From the NCBI GenBank assembly GCA_021811745.1, contig JAJZNH010000115.1, positions 1 through 9,299 on the forward strand: a DNA stretch of 9,299 nucleotides, in the 5' to 3' direction. Within the stretch, counting starts at the first letter, position 1; every line of letters begins with the position of its first letter. This document shows, in pieces, positions 1 through 8,701 of this stretch. A program made the position numbers and the translations under genes. Below the pieces are notes generated by a model. The model searched no databases. It was not told the DNA's origin and saw nothing but the letters and a program-made list of their open reading frames with translations. This DNA is from Acidobacteriota bacterium. Lineage in GTDB: Bacteria; Acidobacteriota; Terriglobia; Terriglobales; Acidobacteriaceae.

Positions 1-1326
<1,326 letters not shown>

Positions 1327-1402
1327 TTAAATCTCCTCAGAATCTCGGTGTTCAGTGAACTTTGGTCAATAATCCGTTGCCAGTTCTCTGTGTGGTGTAT
1401 GA

Positions 1403-1434
1403 GGTGAATGCATCGTAGAGCAGCTTCATTCACC
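1403..1434 (-). other. Inverted repeat between groES and groEL
   Basis: A perfect 8-bp inverted repeat, GGTGAATG at 1403-1410 and CATTCACC at 1427-1434, encloses a 16-nt loop in the 144-nt groES-groEL spacer. No T-run follows it, so it does not look like an intrinsic terminator. In the operon mRNA it could form a stem that affects processing or stability. Stem-loop-associated cleavage between groES and groEL is known for the Agrobacterium groESL transcript, but a similar role here is inference. Confidence 0.45.
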
Positions 1435-1467
1435 CCTGATTGCCGGCAACTTGGTCGCCGCGCCCAA

Positions 1468-1779
1468 CTATTTCTTGATGATGCCGAGCACTTCTTCCTC
1501 GCGCATGATCAGATACTCCTCGCCGTCGATTTTGATCTCGGTTCCGGAGTACTTGCCGAAGAGGATGCGATCACCGGCCTTTACATCGAGCGGGAAGACC
1601 TTGCCTTCGTCGTTGGACTTGCCCTTGCCCACGGAGATCACTTCACCCTCCTGGGGCTTTTCCTTGGCGGTGTCGGGGATGATGATCCCCCCACGGACGG
1701 TTTCAGCCTCCTCCAGACGGCGGACGAGGATGCGGTCGTGGAGCGGAGTGAACGTGGTCGTTACGGATGTTGCTGCCAT
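1468..1779 (-). CDS. groES: Co-chaperonin GroES (10 kDa)
   Basis: GroES is the seven-subunit lid that binds GroEL-ATP and closes the folding chamber. The 103-residue product has the usual length plus a short N-terminal extension (MAATSVTTT) before the conserved [11 protein letters not shown] segment (11-21). The mobile loop that contacts GroEL is residues about 23-37, with GGIIIPD at 30-36, followed by [10 protein letters not shown]. The C-terminal part has [25 protein letters not shown], written here only to mark positions 70-94. The start at 1779 is supported by AAGGAG about 10 nt upstream and by homology. The gene is first in the groES-groEL operon and lies about 160 nt downstream of the predicted promoter and CIRCE-like operator, which gives a fairly long leader. 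Stop codon is TAG at 1468-1470. Confidence 0.97.
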   Translation of the reverse strand: MAATSVTTTFTPLHDRILVRRLEEAETVRGGIIIPDTAKEKPQEGEVISVGKGKSNDEGKVFPLDVKAGDRILFGKYSGTEIKIDGEEYLIMREEEVLGIIKK

Positions 1780-1922
1780 TGCTTCTCTTCTCCTTCACGC
1801 GCGGTACGGGTTGGGCCCGGGCCGCGGGGTTTTGAGTGAAATCAAGAAAACTTCAAGGAGCGCTCGGTCGGGAGCCGCCCTACGCGCCACTAACGCCGAC
1901 AAGCAGCCTAAGTAGCCGGTCG

Positions 1923-1949
1923 CTAGCAATCTTACCTTCCAATTGCTAA
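1923..1949 (-). promoter_or_regulatory. CIRCE-like operator (probable HrcA site) of groESL
   Basis: On the minus strand the sequence reads TTAGCAATT, 9-nt spacer, GATTGCTAG: exactly the 9-9-9 geometry of the CIRCE heat-shock operator (TTAGCACTC-N9-GAGTGCTAA). The left arm differs from consensus at two positions and the right arm at two. One change, C to A at arm position 7, is matched by G to T in the partner arm, so the dyad is kept. It directly overlaps the downstream edge of the predicted -10 box, the usual place for HrcA to block transcription. hrcA itself is not in the window. The site is clear; HrcA binding is inferred from the family. Confidence 0.8.
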
Positions 1950-1978
1950 CAATAGGGAAGGTTCATCACATTTGTCAA
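1949..1978 (-). promoter_or_regulatory. Sigma70-type promoter of groES-groEL
   Basis: On the minus strand a perfect -35 box TTGACA (1973-1978) is followed after 18 nt by TATTGT (1949-1954), matching four of six bases of the -10 consensus. The -10 box touches the CIRCE-like dyad, and transcription would begin inside it. This arrangement of a housekeeping promoter under an HrcA-type operator is standard for groESL. A start near 1942 would give a leader of about 160 nt before groES. Confidence 0.7.
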
Positions 1979-2118
1979 GAGGCGTATGGACAAAATATGA
2001 GCTATGTCGGCTAAGATTATGTTCTTTTAGGACGCTATATCGGCCCTTGCAGGCGGCTACGCAGCGGATCGGGGCATGTTGCTCAAAGATTCAAAGGGAG
2101 TTCTCGACGCGCCTGAGG

Positions 2119-2135
2119 TCGCTTCAGGGAAGCGA
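2119..2135. other. Small hairpin in the groES-2282 divergent spacer
   Basis: TCGCTTC and GAAGCGA form a perfect 7-bp stem with a 3-nt loop (2119-2135). An alternative pairing, CCTGA at 2112 with TCAGG at 2124, overlaps it. No T-run follows on either strand, so it is not a convincing terminator. The rest of the 1979-2281 spacer shows no gene I can support. It must contain the promoter for the gene at 2282, but I could not fix convincing -35 and -10 boxes. Confidence 0.25.
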
Positions 2136-2281
2136 GCGGCCCTCCCGGGGGGCTGACATCGGAGCAATTAAGCTGCGGTCTGAGCCGAACAATCGTCCAC
2201 TCTCTCTTCGGTAACGGAATGAAATGATAGAACCACACGAGCCATCTGCAAGGCTTCACCGGCGGCTCGCAAAGGGCTAAA

Positions 2282-2896
2282 ATGGATTCGATGTCGAGCC
2301 GTTTTTCTAGCCGTCTTTATGTCCTCGGGGTGGTTATAGCCCTGTCGATCAGTTGCCTCGCCGCCAGTGCTCGCGACAGTAGTTGGCGTTACCGCAAGTA
2401 CAAAGCTCCTCCGCCCACTGCCAACATCACGGTCACTGTGTTGCGTAATGACAGCGGTACGCCCATTGCCAATGCTGCGGTGATCTTTCACCCCCTCAAA
2501 AATGGGAAAGACCAAGGCGGCATGGAGACGAAGTCCGGCCAGGACGGCAAGGCGACGATCACTGTGATTCCCATCGGCGACACCGTGCTCGTGCAGATTA
2601 TCGCCGACGGCTATCAGACTTACGGAAGCGTATACAAGATTGACAAGGCGAAGATGGCGATGAAGATCCGGCTGAAACTTCCGCAGCCGGAGTATTCGGC
2701 CTACAAGGATCACACCGCCACGGCGGACTCCGGTCAGGGCTCAGGGGGGGCGGGGAAGCAAGTCAATCCGCCTAAGGGCCAGAGTTCCAGTCCATCAAAG
2801 GACAAGCCTTCCAACTCGGCTAAGGATAACTCGTCGAGTCAGGCCCAGCGGGATGCCGAGAATGGTGGCAGCCAGTCTCAGACGCAACAGAGGTAG
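2282..2896 (+). CDS. Secreted protein with carboxypeptidase-regulatory-like domain
   Basis: The 204-residue product begins with a signal peptide: Arg at 7 and 11, a hydrophobic stretch at about 12-27, and a likely signal peptidase I site after Ala-Ser-Ala (28-30). Cys25 lies in the hydrophobic stretch but has no proper lipobox. Residues about 48-133 look like a small beta-sandwich of the carboxypeptidase-regulatory/transthyretin-like kind: ITVTVL, then SGTPIANAAVIF, then GQDGKATITVIPIGDTVLVQI and GYQTYG. From about 145 to the end the protein is low-complexity and hydrophilic, rich in Ser, Gln, Lys, Asn and Gly, probably disordered. The start is supported by AAAGGG 5 nt before the ATG; a second ATG at 2291 is possible. 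Such domains usually serve as binding or structural modules in exported proteins. The specific function is unknown. Confidence 0.8.
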   Translation: MDSMSSRFSSRLYVLGVVIALSISCLAASARDSSWRYRKYKAPPPTANITVTVLRNDSGTPIANAAVIFHPLKNGKDQGGMETKSGQDGKATITVIPIGDTVLVQIIADGYQTYGSVYKIDKAKMAMKIRLKLPQPEYSAYKDHTATADSGQGSGGAGKQVNPPKGQSSSPSKDKPSNSAKDNSSSQAQRDAENGGSQSQTQQR

Positions 2897-2961
2897 GGCT
2901 GCGAACGCCGCGCCAGGCGCTGCGTTGCGCTCTCCTTTCCGGTCGCACTTGGAACCTTCCG

Positions 2962-3705
2962 ATGCTAACCCACCCTCTTCGCGGTAAATCTGCGCTGGTA
3001 ACCGGGGGCGCGCAGCGCATTGGCCGGGGCATCGCGCTGGCGCTGGCGAGGGCTGGGGCGGATGTGGCAATCACCTACCGCAACTCAAGCGAAGCGGCCG
3101 TGCAGACCACAAGACAGATGGAAGCCTTGGGCTGCCGTGCGCTAGCCGTGGAATGCGATGTGCGCTCGGAGGCCTCAGTGCGCGCGGCCGTGGCTGCCAC
3201 AATCGGCGGTTTTGGCCGCTTGGATGTGCTCGTGAACAATGCGGCCCTCTTCTCCTTCGCCCGGATCGAGAACCTGAGCTTGGAGGCATGGGACGAGGTC
3301 TTCGAGACCAACGCGCGGGGGCCGTTCCTGGTGGCGCGGGAGGTTCTGGCCCATCTGCGCGCGACGGGGGGAAGGATCGTCAACATCGGCTCGCTCGGAG
3401 GAATTCATGGTTGGCCCGACCACGCACACTACTGCGCTTCCAAGGCGGCCTTGCACATGCTCACGCAATCCATGGCTAAGGCCTTTGCGCCCGGCGTCAG
3501 CGTGAACTGCGTGGCGCCGGGATGGATTGAGCTGGAGGACAACGCCGCAAGGGACGAAAAGGAAGCCGAACGCTTTGCAGGCAAGACACCCATGAGCCGC
3601 AACGGTACAGTGGACGACGTGGCCCAGGCGGTGCTCTTTTTTGCTGCCGGACCGAGCTTTATCACCGGACAGATTATGGTCGTCGATGGCGGGTTGGGGC
3701 TGTAG
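2962..3705 (+). CDS. SDR-family NAD(P)H-dependent oxidoreductase
   Basis: This is a classical short-chain dehydrogenase/reductase of 247 residues, the usual length, with a single Rossmann domain. The cofactor motif is TGGAQRIG (14-21). Arg40 after the second strand would favour NADPH. NNAA is at 92-95, and the catalytic set is Asn117, Ser144, Tyr157 and Lys161 (YCASK). PG at 186-187 and the C-terminal TGQIMVVDGG are typical of FabG-like enzymes. The TGGAxRIG form of the glycine motif also occurs in pteridine reductase and FolM-type members, so a pterin or another small carbonyl substrate is as likely as 3-oxoacyl-ACP. The substrate cannot be told from sequence alone. The ATG is 65 bp after the upstream gene, with only a weak ribosome site (TTGGAA), and the glycine motif at residue 14 argues against a later start. 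Confidence 0.92.
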   Translation: MLTHPLRGKSALVTGGAQRIGRGIALALARAGADVAITYRNSSEAAVQTTRQMEALGCRALAVECDVRSEASVRAAVAATIGGFGRLDVLVNNAALFSFARIENLSLEAWDEVFETNARGPFLVAREVLAHLRATGGRIVNIGSLGGIHGWPDHAHYCASKAALHMLTQSMAKAFAPGVSVNCVAPGWIELEDNAARDEKEAERFAGKTPMSRNGTVDDVAQAVLFFAAGPSFITGQIMVVDGGLGL

Positions 3706-3869
3706 AACTCAGCGCGGACCACTCGCCAATTGCCCTTTTTCTGCTCGACACACCGAAATTTCGCTCCTGGTCCGTACAGCCCCCTGTCCGGAATTCATCT
3801 CTAACTCGTCGTAGAGGCTCAATCGGCGATCACCAGTCTGTGGAGATCCCTGCCGCTCAAGGTGGACGA

Positions 3870-5513
3870 GTGACTCAACCAGCTCCGGAGAGTACCCCGC
3901 ACACACACACAAAGCCGTCAGCAGATCTTCTGCCCAGGCGCAGACTCTACCGCATTCTGATCTGGATCGTCTCCGTCCTCGGCTGCTTGATCGTCGTAGC
4001 CCTCATTGGCGGCGGCATCCTCCTCCATCACGCCGCTCCCATCCTGAAAGCCAAAGTGGTCGAAACCCTCAGCAGCCGTTTCGACAGCCGCGTCCAACTC
4101 GACAAGTTCCAGGTTTCCCTCATCCGCGGTTTGCGGGTTTCCGGATCCGGTCTCAGGATCTTTCCCCACCACCTCGCCATCAATGGTCCCCTCATCGCGG
4201 TCAAAAGTTTTTCCTTCCGCGTCCTGGGCTGGCGTCAGTTTTTCAGCACGATTCTAGTTGTTCACCACGTCCAGGTCAGCGGCCTGTCCATTCACATCCC
4301 GCCGAAAGGTCAGCGCGCGAACATGCCTCCTTTTGGCGAGGGCAAGCAAGGCGCCATCAAGATCAAGGTCGCCGAGATCGACGCCGACCAGGCCATCCTC
4401 GTCATTGAAAATGACAAGCCGAACAAGATCCCGCTCACCTTTGTCATCCACAAGCTGCTTCTCTGGTCCGTCGGCGCCGGGCAGCCGATGAAGTTCCACG
4501 CCACCCTGGTCAATCCCAAACCCATCGGCAACATCGACTCCTCGGGATACTTCGGCCCCTTCAATGTCCACTCCCCTGGAGACAGCAAAGTCCGCGGCAA
4601 ATATTCCTTTCGCAACGCCGACCTCAGCACCATCAAAGGTATCGGCGGCATGCTCGCTTCAAACGGCGCCTTTCAGGGACAACTCGACAACATCATCGTC
4701 GACGGCGAAACCACCACCCCCAATTTCTCCCTCGACATCGCCAACCACTCCCTCGCCCTCAACACGAAATTTCACGCCATCGTTGACGGTGTGAACGGCG
4801 ATACCCGGCTGGAGCCCATCGATGCCTGGCTCAACCATACGCACATCCTCGCCAAAGGCGAGATCATCCGCTCGCCCAACTTCCACGGCCGCGACATCCG
4901 CCTCCGCATCACTGTGGATGGCGGGGACATCCAGGATCTCCTGTACCTTGCCGACAAGAGCCCACAGCCCCTCATGAAAGGCAGGGTCAGCTTCCACACC
5001 CGCTTCGAACTACCCCCCGGTGCGCGGAACGTTGCTGGCCGCCTTCGTCTCAAAGGCAGCTTCCAGCTCCAAGACATCCATTTTCCCAATCCCAAAATTC
5101 AGAGCGAAGTGGACGAACTCAGCCTCCGCGGCCAAGGGCGCCCGAAAAAGGCCAAGCAGGAAGGCGACGCTTTCAAGAGCGGAAACGAGCACGCCGCCAC
5201 CGCAGCCAACGTGCCCTCAGAGATGCGCGGCGACTTTACCCTCGACGACGGCAAGATCACTCTCCCGATCCTCAATTACCGCATACACGGGGCCGAAGTT
5301 GCGCTCCAGGGCAGCTACTCCATCACTAACCAGACCTTGGAATTCACCGGCAACGCCCGCCTCGACGCCCAAATCTCGCAGACGGTCACTGGCTGGAAAT
5401 CCTGGCTTCTCAAGCCGGCAGACCCCTTCTTTGCCAAAGGTGGAGCTGGCGCAAAGGTTCCTATCAAAATCAGAGGCAATAGCTCTCATCCCACCATCGG
5501 ACTCAGATTTTGA
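3870..5513 (+). CDS. AsmA-like inner-membrane-anchored envelope protein
   Basis: The product (547 residues from GTG at 3870) has a short cytoplasmic Pro/His-rich N-terminus, an RRR cluster at 23-25, one membrane helix at about 28-52, and a long extracytoplasmic part. The segment after the helix (LKAKVVETLSSRFDSRVQLDKF, about 59-80) and repeated beta-strand patterns with 'G...F' strand ends resemble the AsmA/TamB-like repeating beta-groove family. Residues 452-547 form an AsmA C-terminal-type region (MRGDFTLDDGKITL, then GAEVALQGSYSI). These proteins are linked to phospholipid movement between membranes and outer-membrane maintenance. A Lys/Ala-rich linker lies at about 425-450. I prefer GTG 3870 (AAGGTGG 8 nt upstream) to GTG 3840, which has no ribosome site. 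Its codons are richer in CTC and CCC than those of the neighbours. Family assignment is probable; function is inferred. Confidence 0.78.
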   Translation: MTQPAPESTPHTHTKPSADLLPRRRLYRILIWIVSVLGCLIVVALIGGGILLHHAAPILKAKVVETLSSRFDSRVQLDKFQVSLIRGLRVSGSGLRIFPHHLAINGPLIAVKSFSFRVLGWRQFFSTILVVHHVQVSGLSIHIPPKGQRANMPPFGEGKQGAIKIKVAEIDADQAILVIENDKPNKIPLTFVIHKLLLWSVGAGQPMKFHATLVNPKPIGNIDSSGYFGPFNVHSPGDSKVRGKYSFRNADLSTIKGIGGMLASNGAFQGQLDNIIVDGETTTPNFSLDIANHSLALNTKFHAIVDGVNGDTRLEPIDAWLNHTHILAKGEIIRSPNFHGRDIRLRITVDGGDIQDLLYLADKSPQPLMKGRVSFHTRFELPPGARNVAGRLRLKGSFQLQDIHFPNPKIQSEVDELSLRGQGRPKKAKQEGDAFKSGNEHAATAANVPSEMRGDFTLDDGKITLPILNYRIHGAEVALQGSYSITNQTLEFTGNARLDAQISQTVTGWKSWLLKPADPFFAKGGAGAKVPIKIRGNSSHPTIGLRF

Positions 5514-5601
5514 GCGATAGCAGCTTTTGGCATTCGGGCGGCATTTTCTCAGGCAGGATTCGTGGAGACGGGTTTCTGCGCTGGAGAATATAAAAAATAC
5601 C

Positions 5602-6339
5602 TTAGCGAATGAAGGACTGAGCAGGAGAAATTGGCGAACCGCTGTTGTTCGCAGCCAGAGCGTTCACCATCGACGCAAAGATCTTCCAGCCGTCGGCCGA
5701 GCCCAGCAGCGCCTCGCTCGAACGGTCAGGATGAGGCATCATCCCCAAGACATTGCGCCCTTCATTCAAAATGCCGGCGATATTGCTAAGCGAGCCATTG
5801 GGATTGGCCTCCGGTGTGATTTCTCCCGATGGCGTGGAGTAGCGGAAGGCGATGCGGTCTTCGGCCTCCAGGCGGTGGAGCACCTCAGGCGTGCAGAAGT
5901 AATTGCCCTCCATGTGTCCGATGGGCATCTCCAAAACCTCGCCTTTGGCCAGACCGTGGGTAAAGGTGCTGTTCACGGTTTCCACGCGCAGATGCACTGG
6001 TTTGCAGATGTATTTGAGACCGGCGTTACGCATCAGCGCACCCGGCAGCAGACCAGACTCCGTAAGAATCTGAAAGCCGTTGCAGATCCCCAGCACCAGC
6101 CCCCCGTCAGCGGCGAACTTCTTTACCGATTGCATGACCGGGGAAAAGCGTGCAATGGCGCCCGTACGCAGGTAGTCGCCGTAGGCAAATCCGCCGGGGA
6201 CCAGAACCGCATCCACTCCGGCCAAATCCTCCGAGTCGTGCCAGAGAAAAGTGACCGGCCGATGCGCGATCTCGGCGATCACGTGGAAGGTGTCGTGGTC
6301 GCAGTTGGAACCGGGAAAGACTAGAACCCCGAATTTCAT
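5602..6339 (-). CDS. purQ: Phosphoribosylformylglycinamidine synthase subunit PurQ (glutaminase)
   Basis: PurQ is the class I glutamine amidotransferase subunit of FGAM synthase, the fourth step of purine synthesis. It hydrolyses glutamine and feeds ammonia to PurL, with PurS bridging the two. The 245-residue product starts [14 protein letters not shown], typical for PurQ, and has the nucleophile elbow GICNGFQ with Cys86, the [11 protein letters not shown] segment (48-58), PIGHMEGNY (139-147), and MPHPDR with His203. The usual third triad position after His-Pro is Glu; here it is Asp205, a conservative change. A small PurQ of this kind implies separate PurS and small PurL genes elsewhere; neither is here. 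The reading frame stays open upstream to 6480, but that would overlap the ABC-F stop and homology begins at 6339. No Shine-Dalgarno sequence precedes the ATG. Confidence 0.96.
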   Translation of the reverse strand: MKFGVLVFPGSNCDHDTFHVIAEIAHRPVTFLWHDSEDLAGVDAVLVPGGFAYGDYLRTGAIARFSPVMQSVKKFAADGGLVLGICNGFQILTESGLLPGALMRNAGLKYICKPVHLRVETVNSTFTHGLAKGEVLEMPIGHMEGNYFCTPEVLHRLEAEDRIAFRYSTPSGEITPEANPNGSLSNIAGILNEGRNVLGMMPHPDRSSEALLGSADGWKIFASMVNALAANNSGSPISPAQSFIR

Positions 6340-6345
6340 GTTTTT

Positions 6346-6351
6346 AGGGTA
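6346..6351 (-). promoter_or_regulatory. purQ: Possible -10 box for leaderless purQ transcript
   Basis: On the minus strand TACCCT lies 6 nt before the purQ ATG and fits the TANNNT pattern of a -10 box. Its spacing would place the transcription start at or next to the A of the ATG. No Shine-Dalgarno sequence is present in the 20 nt before the start. I see no good -35 box at 17 nt; TTCCCA at about 19 nt is weak. This is a suggestion only. Confidence 0.3.
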
Positions 6352-6451
6352 GCAGTTTGGATGCCGGCGATGGGAAGATGACAGTCGCCAAAGCCCAACT
6401 GCCGGCCGGATTGCTTGCGCTTGTGATGGTCTCCTGCTCGCGGCGGCGCGC

Positions 6452-8050
6452 TTAATTGTGTTTGCCCTTCCACTCCGCATAGGGGCCCTGGAAGTCCTCG
6501 ATCTCGCCCTCGTGGAAGACCCACAAACGCGTTGCCACTTCGTCGATCAGGTCGTGATCGTGTGTGACCAATAGAACCGTGCCCTCGTACCGTTGCAGGG
6601 CGATGTTCAGCGCGTTAATGGCTTCGAGGTCAAGGTGATTCGTGGGTTCGTCGAAGATGAGGATGTTGGGCTTGGTGAGGATCAGTTTGCAGAATGCGAG
6701 CCGCGCCTGCTCGCCGCCGCTCAGGGCCGCGGTGGGCTTTGAGCCTTCTTCGCCGCTGAAGAGCATCTGGCCCAGAATCCCGCGAATATCCTCGACGTGC
6801 GCCTCGGGTTTCCAGCCGTGCAGCCACTCGGCCACGGTGAGCCCGTGTGCAATGGTCGAGCCCACGTCCTGAGGGAAGTAACCGATCTGTGCTTCGTGGC
6901 CCCAGACGACTGAGCCGGAATCGAGCGTGAAGTCCGGATCGGAGAGCCCTGGATAGTTGGCCAGCAGGCTTTTGAGCAGCGTGGTTTTGCCGGCCCCGTT
7001 GCGGCCCATCAAGCAGATCTTTTCGCTGCGCAATATGTTGGCCGTAAAGCCTTTGATTACCGATAGATTCCCGTAAAACTTCGTTAACTCCTTGAACTCC
7101 AGAACATGCTTTCCGCTGGGGCGCACCTGGTCGAAGCGGATGTACGGGCGCTGGATGTTGGACCGGGCCAGATCGTTAGTCTGCAGGCGTTCGACCTCCT
7201 TGCGGCGGCTGGTGACCTGCGAGGAGCGTGTACCGGCGGCAAACCGCGCGATGAACTCGTTGAGTTGTGCGATCTTCTTTTCGCGCTGCGCGTTTTCGGC
7301 CTCCAGGCGCGCACGAACCTGGGTCTTCGCCAGGACCATATCGTCATAGCCGCCTGTGTACGTGATGATGGTCTGGTAATCGATGTCGGCGGTGTGCGTG
7401 GTTACACTGTTCAGGAAGTGTCGATCGTGGGAGATAGTGATGAGTACGCCGTCGTAGTTCACCAGGAAGTCCTGCAGCCAGTGGATGGAGTCGAGATCCA
7501 GGTAGTTGGTGGGCTCGTCCAGAAGTAACGCCTCGGGCTTGCCGAAGAGGGCCTGCGCCAGCAGCACGCGCACCTTCTGGCCACCTTGCAGTTCGGCCAT
7601 CTTGCGTTCGTGCAGCGGCTCGGGAATGTCCAGGCCGTCGAGCAAAACTGCCGCGGCGGCCTCGGCTGTGTAGCCGTCCTCGTCGCCAATGACGCCTTCG
7701 AGCTCGCCCAGCCTCATGCCGTCCTCGTCGGTCATTTCTGGTTTGGCGTAGATGCGATCGCGCTCTTCCAGAGCGGCCCATAGCGCCTTGTTGCCCATGA
7801 TGACGGTGTCGATCACGCGATAGGCGTCAAAGGCGAATTGGTCTTGGCGCAGCACGCCGCACTTGCGCGGGCGAACCACGGAGCCCTGTTGCGGCTCCAG
7901 TTCGCCGGCCAGTATCTTCATAAATGTGGACTTGCCGGCGCCGTTGGGGCCGGTGAGACCGTAGCGGCGGCCAGGGACAAAGGTCGTGGTTACGTCTTCG
8001 AAGAGCACCTTCGAGCCGTAGCGCATCGTGATGTTGCTGACGCTGAGCAT
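6452..8050 (-). CDS. ABC-F family ATPase, YbiT-like
   Basis: This 532-residue soluble protein has two ATPase domains and no membrane segments, the ABC-F layout, and matches E. coli YbiT (530 residues) closely, including MxFGSKxLFE-like opening, [13 protein letters not shown] segment (here VLRQDQFAF, 66-74) and DTVIMGxKxLW (81-91). Domain 1 has Walker [10 protein letters not shown] (34-42), signature LQGGQ (154-158), Walker B LLLDEP with Glu179, and His208. Domain 2 has GRNGAGKTT (349-357), LSGGE (443-447), ILIFDEP with Glu468, and His498. Between them is the charged P-site tRNA-interaction linker (about 240-305). ABC-F proteins bind the ribosome E site and relieve stalled or problematic translation; YbiT-type members are usually not resistance proteins. 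The ATG at 8050 is fixed by homology; an open frame continuing to 8554 has no such support. The ribosome site is weak (CGGA). purQ lies 112 bp downstream on the same strand. Confidence 0.95.
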   Translation of the reverse strand: MLSVSNITMRYGSKVLFEDVTTTFVPGRRYGLTGPNGAGKSTFMKILAGELEPQQGSVVRPRKCGVLRQDQFAFDAYRVIDTVIMGNKALWAALEERDRIYAKPEMTDEDGMRLGELEGVIGDEDGYTAEAAAAVLLDGLDIPEPLHERKMAELQGGQKVRVLLAQALFGKPEALLLDEPTNYLDLDSIHWLQDFLVNYDGVLITISHDRHFLNSVTTHTADIDYQTIITYTGGYDDMVLAKTQVRARLEAENAQREKKIAQLNEFIARFAAGTRSSQVTSRRKEVERLQTNDLARSNIQRPYIRFDQVRPSGKHVLEFKELTKFYGNLSVIKGFTANILRSEKICLMGRNGAGKTTLLKSLLANYPGLSDPDFTLDSGSVVWGHEAQIGYFPQDVGSTIAHGLTVAEWLHGWKPEAHVEDIRGILGQMLFSGEEGSKPTAALSGGEQARLAFCKLILTKPNILIFDEPTNHLDLEAINALNIALQRYEGTVLLVTHDHDLIDEVATRLWVFHEGEIEDFQGPYAEWKGKHN

Positions 8051-8329
8051 TGTGGTTCCGAGTCCTGATGATGAGATTGCTCCGGATCGCGCGCGCAGCC
8101 GCAGTCCGCTGCGGTGAGGCGCCGCAAACGGCTGCTCTGTGCCCCGATGGCAATGGCGGAAGGCGGCGCTGAAGATAGACGCGCAAGCAAGCCGCGCCGG
8201 AGAGTGTCGCACCTCCAGTCTCTCACATGCGGAGCGGAAAGCCGAAGGGTGGCTGACAGCTCTGGCGTCGGCAAATGCAATCCAGCCGCGCTGTGTGCGT
8301 CTCCAGGCAGTATGATGGAAGCGGCCCAA

Positions 8330-8368
8330 GCCCGGATGGCGAAATCGGCAGACGCAGCGGACTTTAAA
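8330..8368 (+). pseudogene. 5' half of a tRNA-Leu gene (truncated)
   Basis: GCCCGGA (8330-8336, acceptor 5' strand), TG, D-arm GCG-AAATCGGCAGA-CGC (8339-8355), A, and anticodon-stem strand GCGGA (8357-8361) match a bacterial tRNA-Leu closely. After the first bases of the anticodon loop (CTTTAAA) the match ends: the 3' anticodon strand reads TACGG instead of TCCGC, and the long variable arm, T-arm and the TCCGGGC acceptor strand do not follow. A TATGAT -10-like box at 8311-8316 lies ahead, suggesting that the native upstream side is kept. As it stands it cannot fold into a working tRNA. The ABC-F gene is divergent from it; the 8051-8329 spacer holds nothing else I can name. Confidence 0.75.
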
Positions 8369-8530
8369 TACGGCAAAACTGCCGGCCGAATGAGTACTTC
8401 TGTCCATTCTGGCCACGCATAACACCTTCACAATCTGGAACGTAGCGGAAAAGCGGGAGAGGGTATATGTCTGCCTGATCGGTTTAACTATGCCCAAACT
8501 CGAAATAAGTGGGGTAGCTGCCTTAATGTA

Positions 8531-8555
8531 CGCGGCGGAGCAAAAATAGACCACG
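8531..8555 (+). repeat. IS21 terminal repeat, copy 1
   Basis: A 25-bp sequence beginning CGCGGCGGAG and ending TAGACCACG. It matches the copy at 8578-8602 at 21 of 25 positions. Such multiple end repeats are the transposase binding sites of IS21-family elements. Between the two copies is a short stem, CGGCGC-GTGA-GCGCCG (8559-8574). Confidence 0.8.
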
Positions 8556-8577
8556 AGGCGGCGCGTGAGCGCCGGTT

Positions 8578-8602
8578 CGTGGCGGAGTAAAAGTAGACCA
8601 CC
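8578..8602 (+). repeat. IS21 terminal repeat, copy 2
   Basis: A 25-bp sequence beginning CGTGGCGGAG and ending TAGACCACC, 21 of 25 identical to copy 1 in the same orientation. The copies start 47 bp apart, about four and a half helical turns. It lies 99 bp before the istA start. Confidence 0.8.
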
Positions 8603-8701
8603 CCGCCAGATTGCAGTTTCACAGACAAGCAGGTTCTTAATTGGGTTCCGAGAGCGGTTCGGATCTCATAGGATGCTTATTTTCTGTGGGATACCGGAGG
8701 G

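Noticed and set aside
1972..2214. 80-codon plus-strand open frame in the groES-2282 spacer
   Set aside because: No ribosome site, no recognisable motif, and it overlaps the groESL promoter region.
3071..3722. Several minus-strand open frames opposite the SDR gene
   Set aside because: They are shadows of the SDR reading frame in GC-rich DNA, with no independent support.
3840..3869. Upstream GTG start for the AsmA-like gene
   Set aside because: No ribosome site before it, while GTG 3870 has AAGGTGG at a good distance.
6340..6480. N-terminal extension of the purQ frame
   Set aside because: PurQ proteins start at [14 protein letters not shown] sequence, and the extension overlaps the 3' end of the ABC-F gene.
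8362..8368. Loop CTTTAAA as a UUA anticodon that could read UAA stop codons
   Set aside because: The anticodon stem does not close and the 3' half of the tRNA is missing, so no functional suppressor tRNA is possible.
8051..8554. N-terminal extension of the ABC-F frame by 168 codons
   Set aside because: ABC-F homology starts exactly at 8050, the extension has no family resemblance, and it would run across the tRNA-Leu fragment and into the IS end.
8646..8668. GGTTCGGATCTC as the displaced T-arm of the cut tRNA-Leu
   Set aside because: The flanking bases do not make a 5-bp T-stem and it lies inside the IS leader.
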